Assembly (NCBI GenBank): GCA_025350325.1 | Contig: JANXYB010000067.1 | Coordinates: 1-62,322, forward strand | Source of the DNA: Acidobacteriaceae bacterium | Lineage (GTDB): Bacteria; Acidobacteriota; Terriglobia; Terriglobales; Acidobacteriaceae | DNA: 62,322 bases | Direction of reading: 5' to 3' | In this document: one piece after another, positions 46,293 to 55,033 of the stretch | Position numbering within the stretch: the stretch's first letter is position 1 | Layout: each line of letters begins with the position of its first letter | Made by a program: the position numbers and the translations under genes | Notes under the pieces: model-generated | The model's input: the letters and a program-made list of their open reading frames with translations, nothing else | Database searches by the model: none | Told to the model about the DNA's origin: nothing

Positions 46293-46322
46293 GCGGGCGG
46301 ACTAGTGGCGGAGTCCGCCCGC
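46293..46322 (-). terminator. Strong hairpin after the GH3 gene
   Basis: GCGGGCGGACT and AGTCCGCCCGC form a perfect 11-bp stem around an 8-base loop, eight bases beyond the GH3 stop codon. No T-run follows on the minus strand. Confidence 0.5.
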
Positions 46323-46329
46323 TTGTTGC

Positions 46330-49050
46330 CTACTTGGGCAGTGGTGCGGAACCGGTTACGGTGAAGCCGGCTTCTGATTTGGATTGTGTCTCCTGCGGTT
46401 GCGCGCCGCCGAGGGTGAGGGTGAATTTGCCTGCGAGGATGGAGCGGTTGCCCTGATCGTCGACGCTCGAGAGGGAGCGCGGATTGATTTTGATTGTGAC
46501 TTCTTTCGTCACTCCGGCGGCGATGGTTACCCGCTCGAATCCGACCAGCGAATGAACCGGGCCGCCCTCCTGCGGAGTCTTGAGGTAAGCCTCGACTACT
46601 TCGTCGCCGCTCTTGGTGCCGGTGTTGGTTACGGATACGGTGGCGGTCAGCGGTTCTCCGGCCTTGACGGTCGCGGACGAAAGCTTGACCGGGCCGTACT
46701 TGAAGGTGGAATAGCTAAGCCCGTAGCCGAAGCCCCAAAGCGGTTTGCCTGTGAAGTAGCGGTAGGTGCGGCCTTTCAGCGCATAGTCGGTAAATGCAGG
46801 CAGGCCGTCCAACGAGGCGTAGAACGTTACGGGCAGGCGACCAGCGGGATTGTTGAGGCCGGCGAGGGTGCGGGCGATGGCGTTTCCACCCTCGACGCCG
46901 GGGTACCAGGCTTCGAGCACGGCGGCCGCATGTTCATTGGCCCAATTGAGCGCGACGGCGCTGCCGCTCTGCAAGACGACAATAAGCGGCTTACCGGTTG
47001 CGGCGAGGGCCTCGAGCAATTTCTGCTGCGGTGCAGGCAGGTCGAGGCTGGTGCGATCTCCACCGTCGAAGCCGGGAATTTTGATGCGCATCTCTTCGCC
47101 CTCAAGCTGCGGCGAGAGGCCGACAAAAGCGATTACGACGCTGGCTTCCTTAGCGCGAGCCACTGCTTCGTCGAGTTGCGCCTGGGCAGGAGCTTGCCAC
47201 TTGAGAGTGACTCCGCCGCCCGCCTGGTCGCCGGAGTGCGAATATTCGAGGCGGAATTCATGCTCTTTAGTGTCTGCGAAGTCGACAGGGATGGACGGTG
47301 TTTTGGCGAATGTTTCTACTGGCGGCGCGGTCGCCGAAGCGCCCGGCGCGGGTTTGAAGCTGCCCATGACCGACATGTCGTGACCCTCGCGCAGGCTCCC
47401 CTCGGAAAGCACTTTGCCGTCGAGCGCCAGTCGGTAGGTTTCAGCGGGGGAATACGGGAAGCTGTCGGCCGCTTCAATCGTGAAGACGTAATGTCCGGCT
47501 GCCGGCGGAGCGATTGAGCCGCTCCAGCGCACGGAGTAGTTGTGCGTTGCGAGCTCAGGCACAGGCTTCGCGTTCTCCCAATCAGTTTGCACGGCGGGTT
47601 CGGTTTCGACCGCGACGGGGCGGCCGGTCCAATCCGCAGTTGCAAAGAACTCGGTCTTCAAACCCTTTTTGAGGCCAAAGGCAGTGCGCGGCACCGGTAC
47701 CCCAACGCCTTCGGCAAGCGTCGATCCTTGCGCGTAGAGAATAGGCGTGCTGCGGAACTGGTTCATGATGCCTTCGAGGGGCGTCACTGGATGCAGCGGC
47801 GTTCCAACGTAGTTGCCGAGAATGGACGTCAATTGGTCTGCAGTCGGACCAACGACCGCGATCTTGCCGGGTGCAGACTTGAGCGGCAACGCGCCGTTGT
47901 TTTTGAGCAGGACGATGCTTTCTTCCGCGGCGTGCAGCGAGACCTGGCGGTTGGCATTTGAAGCGGCCGTTTCGAAGGGGATCTTGTCGAAGGCCGATGG
48001 CTGCTGATCAAAGAGGCCAAGCTGGAAGCGCGCTGTGTAGAGGCGTTCAGCGGCTTGCGTGACGAGGTCTTCTGAGACCAGGCCCTTGTGGACGGCGTCG
48101 GCGAGCATGTTGAAGCCGGGCGTCCAGATGCTGCAGGAGAGGTCGGTGCCCGCCTGTAGAGCCATCGCGGCAGAGTGCATTATGTCGGGAGTTTTCTTGT
48201 GGCCCTGATTCACGTCAACAATAGCGCCACAGTCAGAGACAACGAAGCCTTTGAATCCCCATGCATCGCGGAGATGTTCTTTAAGCAGCATTTTGTTGGT
48301 GCACGCAGGGAACTGGTCGATGGAGTTGTAGGCGCACATCACGGACTGCACGTGGCCCTCGGTTACGGTGGCGCGGAAGGCTGGGAGGTAGGTCTCTTCA
48401 AGATCGCGCGGGCTGGGGTCGACGTTGAATCCGTGACGCAACAGTTCGGGCCCGCTGTGCACTGCGAAATGCTTACTCGTGGCCACGGCGCGGAGGTGAT
48501 TCAAGTCATCGCCCTGCACTCCGCCGACGAAAGCTGTACCCAGGCGGCCGGTCAGGAAAGGATCTTCGCCGTAGGTCTCCTGGCCGCGTCCCCAGCGAGG
48601 ATCGCGAAAGATATTGATGTTCGGCGACCAGAAGGTCAATCCGTAAAAGATGCGGTGATTGCCTTCGCGCTGGGCCTGGTTATATTTGGCGCGCGCTTCG
48701 GCGGAGATGACATTGCCCATGCTGTGCACCATGGTCGGGTCCCACGTCGCGGCCATGCCGATGGCCTGCGGAAAAACGGTGGCGTATCCGGCTCGTGCTA
48801 CGCCGTGCAGTGATTCGTTCCACGTCTGATAGTCGGGAACGCCCAGCCGGGGAATCGCCGTGGCCCAGTCCTCAAGCTGATTGGCTTTTTCTTCGAGCGT
48901 CATGCGCCCGACAAGATCGTGCGCGCGCTCACTCGGAGAAAGTTTCGCGTCGAGGTAGGGAGCTTGTTGTGCTGGCGCGATGGTTGAGATCAAAGTGAAG
49001 GCGAGGGCGAACGCGATGGGCAGACAAAACAAGCGGCGAAGCGGCATCAA
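46330..49050 (-). CDS. Secreted GH3 beta-glycosidase with PA14 domain
   Basis: 906 residues: signal peptide (1-28), GH3 N-terminal barrel with RDPRWGRGQETYGEDP (149-164), KHFAVHSGPE and the nucleophile D273 in GFVVSDCGAI, GH3 C-terminal sandwich with an inserted PA14 domain (about 455-590, LKTEFFATADWTGRP), and a fibronectin-III-like end domain (about 790-870). This layout is typical of beta-glucosidase/xylosidase enzymes that attack plant or microbial oligosaccharides. PA14 often helps select substrate length. A promoter with a palindromic operator lies about 150 bases upstream. Confidence 0.92.
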   Translation of the reverse strand: MMPLRRLFCLPIAFALAFTLISTIAPAQQAPYLDAKLSPSERAHDLVGRMTLEEKANQLEDWATAIPRLGVPDYQTWNESLHGVARAGYATVFPQAIGMAATWDPTMVHSMGNVISAEARAKYNQAQREGNHRIFYGLTFWSPNINIFRDPRWGRGQETYGEDPFLTGRLGTAFVGGVQGDDLNHLRAVATSKHFAVHSGPELLRHGFNVDPSPRDLEETYLPAFRATVTEGHVQSVMCAYNSIDQFPACTNKMLLKEHLRDAWGFKGFVVSDCGAIVDVNQGHKKTPDIMHSAAMALQAGTDLSCSIWTPGFNMLADAVHKGLVSEDLVTQAAERLYTARFQLGLFDQQPSAFDKIPFETAASNANRQVSLHAAEESIVLLKNNGALPLKSAPGKIAVVGPTADQLTSILGNYVGTPLHPVTPLEGIMNQFRSTPILYAQGSTLAEGVGVPVPRTAFGLKKGLKTEFFATADWTGRPVAVETEPAVQTDWENAKPVPELATHNYSVRWSGSIAPPAAGHYVFTIEAADSFPYSPAETYRLALDGKVLSEGSLREGHDMSVMGSFKPAPGASATAPPVETFAKTPSIPVDFADTKEHEFRLEYSHSGDQAGGGVTLKWQAPAQAQLDEAVARAKEASVVIAFVGLSPQLEGEEMRIKIPGFDGGDRTSLDLPAPQQKLLEALAATGKPLIVVLQSGSAVALNWANEHAAAVLEAWYPGVEGGNAIARTLAGLNNPAGRLPVTFYASLDGLPAFTDYALKGRTYRYFTGKPLWGFGYGLSYSTFKYGPVKLSSATVKAGEPLTATVSVTNTGTKSGDEVVEAYLKTPQEGGPVHSLVGFERVTIAAGVTKEVTIKINPRSLSSVDDQGNRSILAGKFTLTLGGAQPQETQSKSEAGFTVTGSAPLPK

Positions 49051-49200
49051 TTTTTACTCCTGAGGGCAGCGCCTGATGAGCGGCCCTGCAAACGATTTGC
49101 GGTTTCGCTGGGCATCGGACGGTGTGAGTCGATGGGTCGCGGAATTCGCGAATCGGCAGCCGCAAAGAACTGTACTAGGCTGAGGCTGTTCCTGACTAGC

Positions 49201-49230
49201 TTTATCGGTTTACTAAAACCGACTTGTCAA
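49201..49230 (-). promoter_or_regulatory. Promoter with embedded palindromic operator for the GH3 gene
   Basis: On the minus strand TTGACA (49230-49225) is followed after 18 bases by GATAAA (49206-49201). The spacer is occupied by the perfect inverted repeat CGGTTT-N4-AAACCG (49206-49221). A repressor there would block RNA polymerase, so sugar-responsive control of the GH3 gene is likely (inference). The regulator is not encoded in the window. Confidence 0.5.
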
Positions 49231-49353
49231 CGAAATTAGAGCTTTACCATCGAACACAACCAATGGCGAAGGGCCACTTTGCTTCGTTAGTTCCGAGTCG
49301 TATGGCAGGTTTAACTGCGACGACTTTATGAAAACTGTCATAGGCGTTATTGC

Positions 49354-49593
49354 CTAACTTTGATACTTCCGCATAGGCGGTGACTCGGGAGTTTCGTGGG
49401 ACTTTTGCCAAAAGGAGAGCTGGTACTCCGTGAAGTCATCTGGATCCTCGGGGATGAAGAATTCAACGGTGCAGGGTCGGTCCGGAAACTGCCAGAGTAG
49501 CTTGGCCTCATAGATTTGTTTGAGAACATTTCCGAGGAGGACCAGCTTGTCTTTTGAGATGTCTCCGCAGCCCCGGAGCCGAATGCAATTCAG
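49354..49593 (-). CDS. Possible small protein downstream of higA, no standard start codon
   Basis: A 79-residue open frame with protein-like composition (for example KDKLVLLGNVLKQIYEAKLL and DRPCTVEFFIPEDPDDF) directly follows higA and overlaps its stop codon. No ATG, GTG or TTG occurs near its beginning; CTG at 49593 is the first candidate. It may be a third gene of the toxin-antitoxin operon read by coupling, or the remains of a longer gene whose start was lost. Family not recognised. The 49051-49353 stretch between it and GH3 holds only the promoter above. Confidence 0.4.
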   Translation of the reverse strand: MNCIRLRGCGDISKDKLVLLGNVLKQIYEAKLLWQFPDRPCTVEFFIPEDPDDFTEYQLSFWQKSHETPESPPMRKYQS

Positions 49594-50012
49594 CCAGCCG
49601 CAGCTTGCTTTTTTGAGTTGACCGGACTCGAATGAAAGCGCTTTCGGCGGTTCTTTTCAGGATGACCTATTAATACATCTGCCGAGAGGCCAAGTTCCTT
49701 TCGGACTCTACGGATCATGGCCAACGTCAGCGAGCGCCGCCGTGTCATCACCTCCGAGACACGCGCACGGCTTCCAATGAGCGGCTCAAGGTTTTTTCTC
49801 GTGAGCCCTTGCTGCTCCATGCGAAACTGAATCGCGGCTATCGGATCGGGTACATCAATGGCATGATGCTTCACTTCGTATGCGTCTACCAACGTCGCGA
49901 GGATATCCAGTTCTTCCCCTTCAGCGGTGTCGGGCTTTGCTCCAATAAGTTCGGCAATCCTGGCCACAGCCAAGTCGTGATCAGCCTCAGTTCGAATTGG
50001 ATGAAACTGCAT
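49590..50012 (-). CDS. higA: HigA-type antitoxin (helix-turn-helix)
   Basis: 140 residues from the ATG at 50012; an upstream start at 50033 would lie inside higB. The N-terminal half (HPIRTEADHDLAVARIAELIG, EGEELDILATLVDAYE) is typical of COG5499 antitoxins. The XRE-type helix-turn-helix follows (IAAIQFRMEQQGLTRKNLEPLIGSRARVSEVMTRRR). It normally binds HigB and represses the operon. The higB reading frame overlaps its start, as in intact higBA pairs, but higB is interrupted here, so this antitoxin may be orphaned. Confidence 0.82.
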   Translation of the reverse strand: MQFHPIRTEADHDLAVARIAELIGAKPDTAEGEELDILATLVDAYEVKHHAIDVPDPIAAIQFRMEQQGLTRKNLEPLIGSRARVSEVMTRRRSLTLAMIRRVRKELGLSADVLIGHPEKNRRKRFHSSPVNSKKQAAAG

Positions 50013-50206
50013 ATCGCTCGTTCTCGTAGGCAACCTTGGTGACGTCGATTTTGTCGTACTCCTTGTGTGTGCCCAGCCAGATAATCAGCATGATTTGATA
50101 GTGGTAGTCCAGCAAGTTTGAAAGTCATCACCCCAGCAGTTAGGGGGTGATAAAGTGTGTTTAAACCGCCCTCCAGACTCCGATAAGTATCGGAAAGAGG
50201 ATGCTG

Positions 50207-50308
50207 ATGGATAGTGACTGGCAAGGAAGTATCAAACTGAATGATCCAGCGAACTACGCCATCACCCATGCTTACGTTCACTCTCGGGGTGGAATCTCGT
50301 ATACATAG
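50207..50308 (+). CDS. 33-residue peptide inside the higB insertion
   Basis: Starts at ATG 50207 (ATG at 50201 also in frame) after GAGG at six bases' spacing. The sequence begins MDSDWQGSIKLNDPANYA and is polar, with no signal or membrane segment. It stops 11 bases before the next small frame. Not recognised; it could be a leader peptide for the next one. Confidence 0.35.
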   Translation: MDSDWQGSIKLNDPANYAITHAYVHSRGGISYT

Positions 50309-50319
50309 TTGAGGTGGTT

Positions 50320-50511
50320 ATGGAATCTGAAATGCAAGCCGAACCGAAAGTAATCGATCTTGATGGTAACGTGAGCGACGCCTCAGAGCACCTCCCCATG
50401 CTTAACAACGCTGCAGCAAACGCGATCTCAGATCAGGCAGCAGCAACGGCAGCAAGGGAGCTTGGCCTTCTCACCGAAGAGCAGATTCAGACATACATTC
50501 TGGGTAAGTAA
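50320..50511 (+). CDS. 63-residue protein inside the higB insertion
   Basis: ATG at 50320 preceded by GAGGT at four bases' spacing. It is acidic, with a disordered-looking first half (MESEMQAEPKVIDLDGNVSD) and an alanine-rich amphipathic second half (AAANAISDQAAATAARELGL, ending QIQTYILGK). No family recognised. It runs antisense to the end of the first higB half and ends close to the right border of the insertion. Either the cargo of a small element or a fragment of a larger gene. Confidence 0.45.
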   Translation: MESEMQAEPKVIDLDGNVSDASEHLPMLNNAAANAISDQAAATAARELGLLTEEQIQTYILGK

Positions 50512-50751
50512 CATCCAGTTGATGGCGACGACCAGGCGATAGTCATTGCCTTTAATGTTGAATTCCACTCTTTCGCTCGAAACGATGCTGGCTGAGCGAA
50601 ACTGTGCTTTCAGTTCTGCGGGATCTTTCCATGAGCCCTTTTCGACCTCGGCATACCAGGCGTCGAGATGCTTCTTCACAGTTGCCCTAAGCCGGATTTC
50701 TACGCGCTCGCTGACAAATCCGTTGAGGGTCGATCGGGCAATGATTCGCAC

Positions 50752-51136
50752 CTTTGAATGGCACCACGCTCCCAATTTGGGAGCAAGAAATGTTGGTTGA
50801 GGTCGTGTGGTGGACAACTCGGAAGTCAGCTTTCGTCAACATCTCGAGACCTGGTGATCTAATCCTGAAATTCCGGCGAAGTCGTGCCTGAAATCTCCAA
50901 ATTGATAGGGCCTGTCGGTCCCTGATATCTGCGTAACCAAGGCGGCTTGCGTTGCTGTATCCAAATCGGACTATGGCGATTGAGTTTTAAAGTTTTCAGC
51001 ACGCAAAATCGCTCTTTCGGGGCCGCTATCAAAGAATGGCGCTTGCGTAACGATTGACTCCCGCATGGTCGGGAAGAGAGCTTAGCGCGCTCGAACTGCT
51101 CAACGTTTCTTGCTCATCGCCTGATTTGGGTAGTAA
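50752..51136. other. 385-base intergenic region
   Basis: Between higB and the DUF481 gene. I see no gene, hairpin or repeat I can support. Confidence 0.5.
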
Positions 51137-52378
51137 TTAATACTTCGACTTGATCGCGTACGTCAGGCCCATCGTGAACTGGAAGGAATTTCTCTTCGTG
51201 GGAGGCTCCGTCGCTGGGGGATCGTTGAGATAGCTGTCGATGGTTCCAAGCGAGAAGCTGAGGTTTTTGTACGCCGGAAACGCGAACGTGTTGGTCTCAT
51301 TGGCGGAGTACGCCCTTGGTTCGTTGTAGGCAGGCATAAACGAGACCCCCTGTATGTACGTCAGCAGCTTGCGATGGAGGACGTAGGTTGCCGCCAAAGT
51401 CGAACCAATGAGGTTTTTATTGGCGCTTGGCCCGCCGGTGATGAACTGCTGTTTCTCGTACTGAATGGTTGCCTTCAGGTCCGCTTCCTGGGTGGGGGTT
51501 TTGAAGGCTGTCCAACCGAATCCGCCGCCATATATCTGCTGCAGGTCAAGATCCTGGCCAAAGTTGTGATCGTAGGCGATCTGCCCAAGCGCAAAAAAGC
51601 GTGGCGAGAAGTATTGATCCCGTTCTGCGTCGGCGTGATAGATGGCGGACTTTGTGATGACGGCGGGCACGATGACGCCGCCCACGGTGTAGGCAGGCTG
51701 CGTGATTTTTCCGAAAGACCCGGTGAAATCCGCCGAAGTGCGATCTCGCGGATTGAGCCAGCTAGCGGTGGGGACCACACGGACGATTCCCACGCCGCCT
51801 GAGAAGGTGTATTGATTCTGGGTGGCTGTCACTACCGCCGCTCCGGCAGTTGCCGCGCCGTTCCATCCGGAGAGGAAGCCGGGTGCGTGGTGTAATTGTT
51901 TGTCCATGGTGGCAGCGTCCATGATGTAGGCCGCGTCGGCTACAGGTATCGAGGCGGCGGTGGTTGCGTTGTCAGGATGAACGGCGACACTCTTTGCGGT
52001 GACATCGACGGTGCCCACGGGAATCTGCTGAGCATTCTCTTTGGCGTGCAGCTTGATGTTCTTGTCGAGTACGCCGAATTTTTGGGCGGTGTGGAGTTCT
52101 TTGACTTTGTCCCAACCGAGCGAGATGTCGCCGAGCGAATCGGTATGGAACGTGATTTTTCCTTCGGCTTCGCTGATCAGCTTGCCATGGAGCGTATCGC
52201 CGTCGCTGAGCACCAGTACGTCGGGGTTGGCAGAAGGCTTGTCTTGCGCTCGGGCCGGCGCGGTGCTGAGCAGCAGGCCGCATGCGGCGAGGGTCAACAC
52301 TGACACGAGAGGTTTGCGATTTCGAGATGAAGTGAGATGGGTGATAAAGGGTGCAGTCGAGGATGCGGTGAGGGTCAT
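51137..52378 (-). CDS. DUF481-family outer membrane protein
   Basis: 413 residues. A long signal region (1-45, ending PARAQD) is followed by a small SH3-like segment (VLVLSDGDTLHGKLISEAEG, ISLGWDKVKEL, about 53-95) and a beta barrel typical of DUF481 (about 170-413), ending in the aromatic-rich strand FQFTMGLTYAIKSKY. DUF481 proteins are outer-membrane barrels of unsettled function, some salt-induced. Monocistronic. Confidence 0.78.
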   Translation of the reverse strand: MTLTASSTAPFITHLTSSRNRKPLVSVLTLAACGLLLSTAPARAQDKPSANPDVLVLSDGDTLHGKLISEAEGKITFHTDSLGDISLGWDKVKELHTAQKFGVLDKNIKLHAKENAQQIPVGTVDVTAKSVAVHPDNATTAASIPVADAAYIMDAATMDKQLHHAPGFLSGWNGAATAGAAVVTATQNQYTFSGGVGIVRVVPTASWLNPRDRTSADFTGSFGKITQPAYTVGGVIVPAVITKSAIYHADAERDQYFSPRFFALGQIAYDHNFGQDLDLQQIYGGGFGWTAFKTPTQEADLKATIQYEKQQFITGGPSANKNLIGSTLAATYVLHRKLLTYIQGVSFMPAYNEPRAYSANETNTFAFPAYKNLSFSLGTIDSYLNDPPATEPPTKRNSFQFTMGLTYAIKSKY

Positions 52379-52598
52379 GAGATGGTGCCTTTTCTAATGG
52401 AAGATTTCAAAGGAAGCCGATTATGTAAGGGGCGTCTCTGCTGAGATGCTGAACCACCTGCTTTGGCTGTCAAAGTGCGAGCATCGAGAAATACTTTGCG
52501 GATGGAATGCCGCCGATAAAACACTATTATCAGACTGTTACTTTGCCGGGTCAGCCCCCAATCTGTAGGATGATTTGGTCTTGCGAGGATCCTGAACC

Positions 52599-53933
52599 AT
52601 GCGACCCAACGTGAACCTGATGAAGGCGACCCTTACGGGAGCGCTGGGAGGCCTGCTCTTCGGCTTCGACACCGTCGTCATTTCCGGCGCCATTGATGCG
52701 CTGGTCAAGCTCTACGGTCTTTCTGACTACACCAAGGGGTGGACGGTTGCGATCGCGCTGGTCGGCACGGTTCTGGGATCGCTCGGCGCCGGCGTGGTGG
52801 GCCACAAACTGGGTGGCCGCGAAACCCTGCGCATCACCGCCGTGCTTTACGTGCTGTCAGCCATTGGAAGCGCATTGGCGTGGAGTTGGCCATCGCTGAT
52901 GGTGTTCCGCTTTATTGGCGGATTGGGTATCGGCGCTTCGTCGGTGTTGGGGCCTGTTTATATTGCCGAGTTGGCGCCCGCGAAATGGCGTGGACGCTTG
53001 GTCGGCGCATTTCAATTCAATGTAGTGTTCGGCATCCTCGTGGCGTACACGTCCAATTACGTGATTCGCCTTCTTCACCTGGGTGCGGCAGAGTGGCGCT
53101 GGCAGGTGGGCATCGCTGCCGTGCCGGCCGCCGGCTTTCTGGCGCTGTTGTTCTTCATTCCGCGCAGCCCACGCTGGTCAGCCTCGAGAAACCGTATCGA
53201 TGAAGCATTGTCGGTATTGAAATTGATGGGCGAGCCAGATCCTGAGGGCGAACTGGCCGACATCCGCTCGGCGCTGGCGCAGGAGCACGCGACCGCGCAT
53301 GAACCGGTGTTCCGCTGGAAATATCGCTACCCGCTGTTCCTGGCGATTTCGATTGGCGCATTCAATCAACTGGCCGGGATCAACGCCATTCTCTATTACC
53401 TCAACAATATTTTTGCGGCAGCAGGCTACAGCCAGGTGTCGGGCGATCAGCAGGCGATTGCGATTGGCTTCACTAATTTGATTTTCACCATGGTGGGGAT
53501 GTCGGTTATCGATAAGCTGGGCCGCAAGACTCTGCTGCTCATAGGGGCCGCTGGAACCGCCGCTTGTCTTGCCGGGGTAGCCTGGATTTTTACCACGCAC
53601 TCTCACCAGGCGGCGCTGGTGTGGCTGCTGATCACCTACATTGCCTTCTTTGCGATGTCGCAGGGCGCGGTGATCTGGGTTTACATTGGGGAAGTATTTC
53701 CCAACTCGGTTAGGTCAAAGGGGCAAGGCGTAGGAAATGCCAGCCACTGGATCATGAATACCATTATTGCCCTGGTGTTTCCGACCCTGGCTGCAACCAT
53801 GGGCAGGGGAGCGCCGTTCGTATTCTTTTCGGTGATGACGGTGGTGCAATTCCTGGTGGTGCTGTTCGCCTTTCCAGAGACCAAGGGGCAGACTCTCGAG
53901 GAGTTGCAGCGAAGGCTGGTACCAGCTGAATAG
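52599..53933 (+). CDS. MFS sugar porter (sugar:H+ symporter type)
   Basis: 444 residues with 12 membrane helices and sugar-porter motifs: GGLLFGFDTVVISGAI, GRETLR, RFIGGLGIGASSVLGPVYIAELAPAKWRGRLV, FIPRSPRW, the sugar-binding QLAGINAILYY, DKLGRK and PETKGQTLEEL at the end. It imports a hexose or pentose across the inner membrane with protons or by facilitated flow. It is divergent from the DUF481 gene, and GAGGA lies before the ATG. Confidence 0.92.
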   Translation: MRPNVNLMKATLTGALGGLLFGFDTVVISGAIDALVKLYGLSDYTKGWTVAIALVGTVLGSLGAGVVGHKLGGRETLRITAVLYVLSAIGSALAWSWPSLMVFRFIGGLGIGASSVLGPVYIAELAPAKWRGRLVGAFQFNVVFGILVAYTSNYVIRLLHLGAAEWRWQVGIAAVPAAGFLALLFFIPRSPRWSASRNRIDEALSVLKLMGEPDPEGELADIRSALAQEHATAHEPVFRWKYRYPLFLAISIGAFNQLAGINAILYYLNNIFAAAGYSQVSGDQQAIAIGFTNLIFTMVGMSVIDKLGRKTLLLIGAAGTAACLAGVAWIFTTHSHQAALVWLLITYIAFFAMSQGAVIWVYIGEVFPNSVRSKGQGVGNASHWIMNTIIALVFPTLAATMGRGAPFVFFSVMTVVQFLVVLFAFPETKGQTLEELQRRLVPAE

Positions 53934-54133
53934 GACTTTCCGCCTTGCTTATTCTCAGTGCGAAATGCAGCGCGCATCCTGAATTACTAAAGGCTTGGTT
54001 GTGGAGCGAATGGTGACCTGCGTCACCGGCTCAGTTGTGCCTTCGCCCTTATATCTAGACTGTGGACGCTTGGGGCCGGGCTGGACGCTGGGCTTCTGGC
54101 AGACGTGTGGAACGGCACAGATGTGAGGTCAAA

Positions 54134-55033
54134 ATGCAGAATGCAGATCCGATTTCAGAACAAGTCAGGGAAGTTGTGCAGGCCGTAGTGGAAGCGTTGC
54201 GCGTGCCCAGGCCCGAGGAGATTCCCGCCCCGGTGGCCGCCAATTCGTTTGAAGCCCATGCGCTGCGAGCCGAAATTATCAACGTCGGACGCAAGCTTTG
54301 GGATCGAGGGTATGTCGACGGCAATGGCGGCAATATCAGTGTCAGGCTGGGCGCGAACTATGTGCTTTGCACCCCAACCATGATGAGCAAGCGGGACATG
54401 CAACCGGCCGACATCTGCCTCTCTGATCTCGCCGGCAACATACTTGCGGGCGACCGGGGGCGTACCAGTGAACTGCTGCTGCATCTTGAAATTTATCGCG
54501 TGAATGCGCGGGCCCGGGCGGTGGTTCATTGCCATCCCCCGTACGCAACAGCCTTCGCACTTACGGGCACGACGCCGCCGGTCGGATTGATTCCTGAATA
54601 CGAGATTTTTATTGGGCCGGCAGCCGTGGCTCAGTACGAGACGCCGGGCACACAGGCGTTTGCCGAGACGGTGCTGCCCTTTGTGCAGGATCACAACACG
54701 ATTTTGCTGGCCAATCACGGCGTGGTTTGCTGGTCTGACACGGCCACGCACGCGGAATGGCTGACCGAGATTCTCGACAATTATTGCAAGACATACCTGA
54801 TCGCCCAGCAGATCGGGAAGCCGCTCATGTTTATACCCGAAGAAAAGATTACGGAGATCCTGGCGCTGAAGCGGCGTTTGGGGTTCCCCGATGCACGCAT
54901 GGCGCCGCTGGAGGATACGATTCCGCCGGTGCAGCCGGAGAACCCGGAACTCGAGAAGCTGGTCAGAGATGTGGTCGCGCGGATGGATGAGCGCGGTCCA
55001 TGTTGTTCTGCGCGGCTCAAGCTGGATATATAA
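54134..55033 (+). CDS. Class II aldolase/adducin family protein
   Basis: 299 residues from the ATG at 54134, which has GAGGT five bases upstream; the frame is open to 54062 but without support. Active-site features: GYVDGNGGNISVRL, PTMMSKRDM, SELLLHLEIY with the catalytic Glu region, zinc histidines in VHCHPPYATAFA and the third His in LLANHGVVCWS. This resembles L-fuculose-phosphate aldolase-type enzymes that split sugar phosphates. The substrate is not determined. Confidence 0.85.
   Translation: MQNADPISEQVREVVQAVVEALRVPRPEEIPAPVAANSFEAHALRAEIINVGRKLWDRGYVDGNGGNISVRLGANYVLCTPTMMSKRDMQPADICLSDLAGNILAGDRGRTSELLLHLEIYRVNARARAVVHCHPPYATAFALTGTTPPVGLIPEYEIFIGPAAVAQYETPGTQAFAETVLPFVQDHNTILLANHGVVCWSDTATHAEWLTEILDNYCKTYLIAQQIGKPLMFIPEEKITEILALKRRLGFPDARMAPLEDTIPPVQPENPELEKLVRDVVARMDERGPCCSARLKLDI

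Larger units (their letters stand above)
45643..46329. other. 687-base intergenic region without a gene
   Basis: No supported coding region or RNA gene. It contains the second copy of the C-rich element (45852-45900), a pair of 28-29-base imperfect tandem repeats (45928-45984) and, next to the GH3 stop, an 11-bp hairpin. The remainder shows no recognisable signal. Confidence 0.6.
50113..50517 (+). mobile_element. Cryptic ~405-bp insertion within higB
   Basis: The ends are inferred from restoring the higB frame; they could shift by a few bases (up to about 411 bp). The left part holds two palindromes: ATCACCCC/GGGGTGAT (50127-50151) and TCCGATA-AG-TATCGGA (50179-50194). Two tiny plus-strand frames with good ribosome-binding sites follow (50207-50308 and 50320-50511). 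No inverted terminal repeats, no target duplication that keeps the frame, no transposase. TCCAG occurs at or beside both borders. Type unknown; a non-autonomous element or decayed remnant are the options. Confidence 0.55.
49987..50751 (-). pseudogene. higB: HigB-type mRNA interferase toxin, interrupted by an insertion
   Basis: The toxin is present as two halves. Residues 1-78 (50518-50751, from GTG, beginning VRIIARSTLNG and ending FNIKGNDYRLVVAIN) and the last 41 residues (49987-50112, LDYHYQIMLIIWLGTHKEYDKIDV and tail) flank 405 foreign bases. Joined, they give a 119-residue HigB with the family core AxFRSASIV, NIKGNDYRLVV and GTHKEYDKID. Read through, the first half runs into the insert and stops at 50428. 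The first half keeps most of the fold but lacks the final strand and the C-terminal motif, so activity is doubtful. Confidence 0.78.

Noticed and set aside
49886..50281. 131-residue minus-strand protein
   Set aside because: It crosses the insertion border and out of the higB frame; shadow of other features.
50113..50517. Group I or II intron in higB
   Set aside because: In the higB sense the upstream exon does not end in U, no GUGYG start or domain V-like hairpin, and it is too short.
50428..50817. Intact 129-residue protein
   Set aside because: It is the first part of higB running into the insertion; the last 30 residues are foreign.
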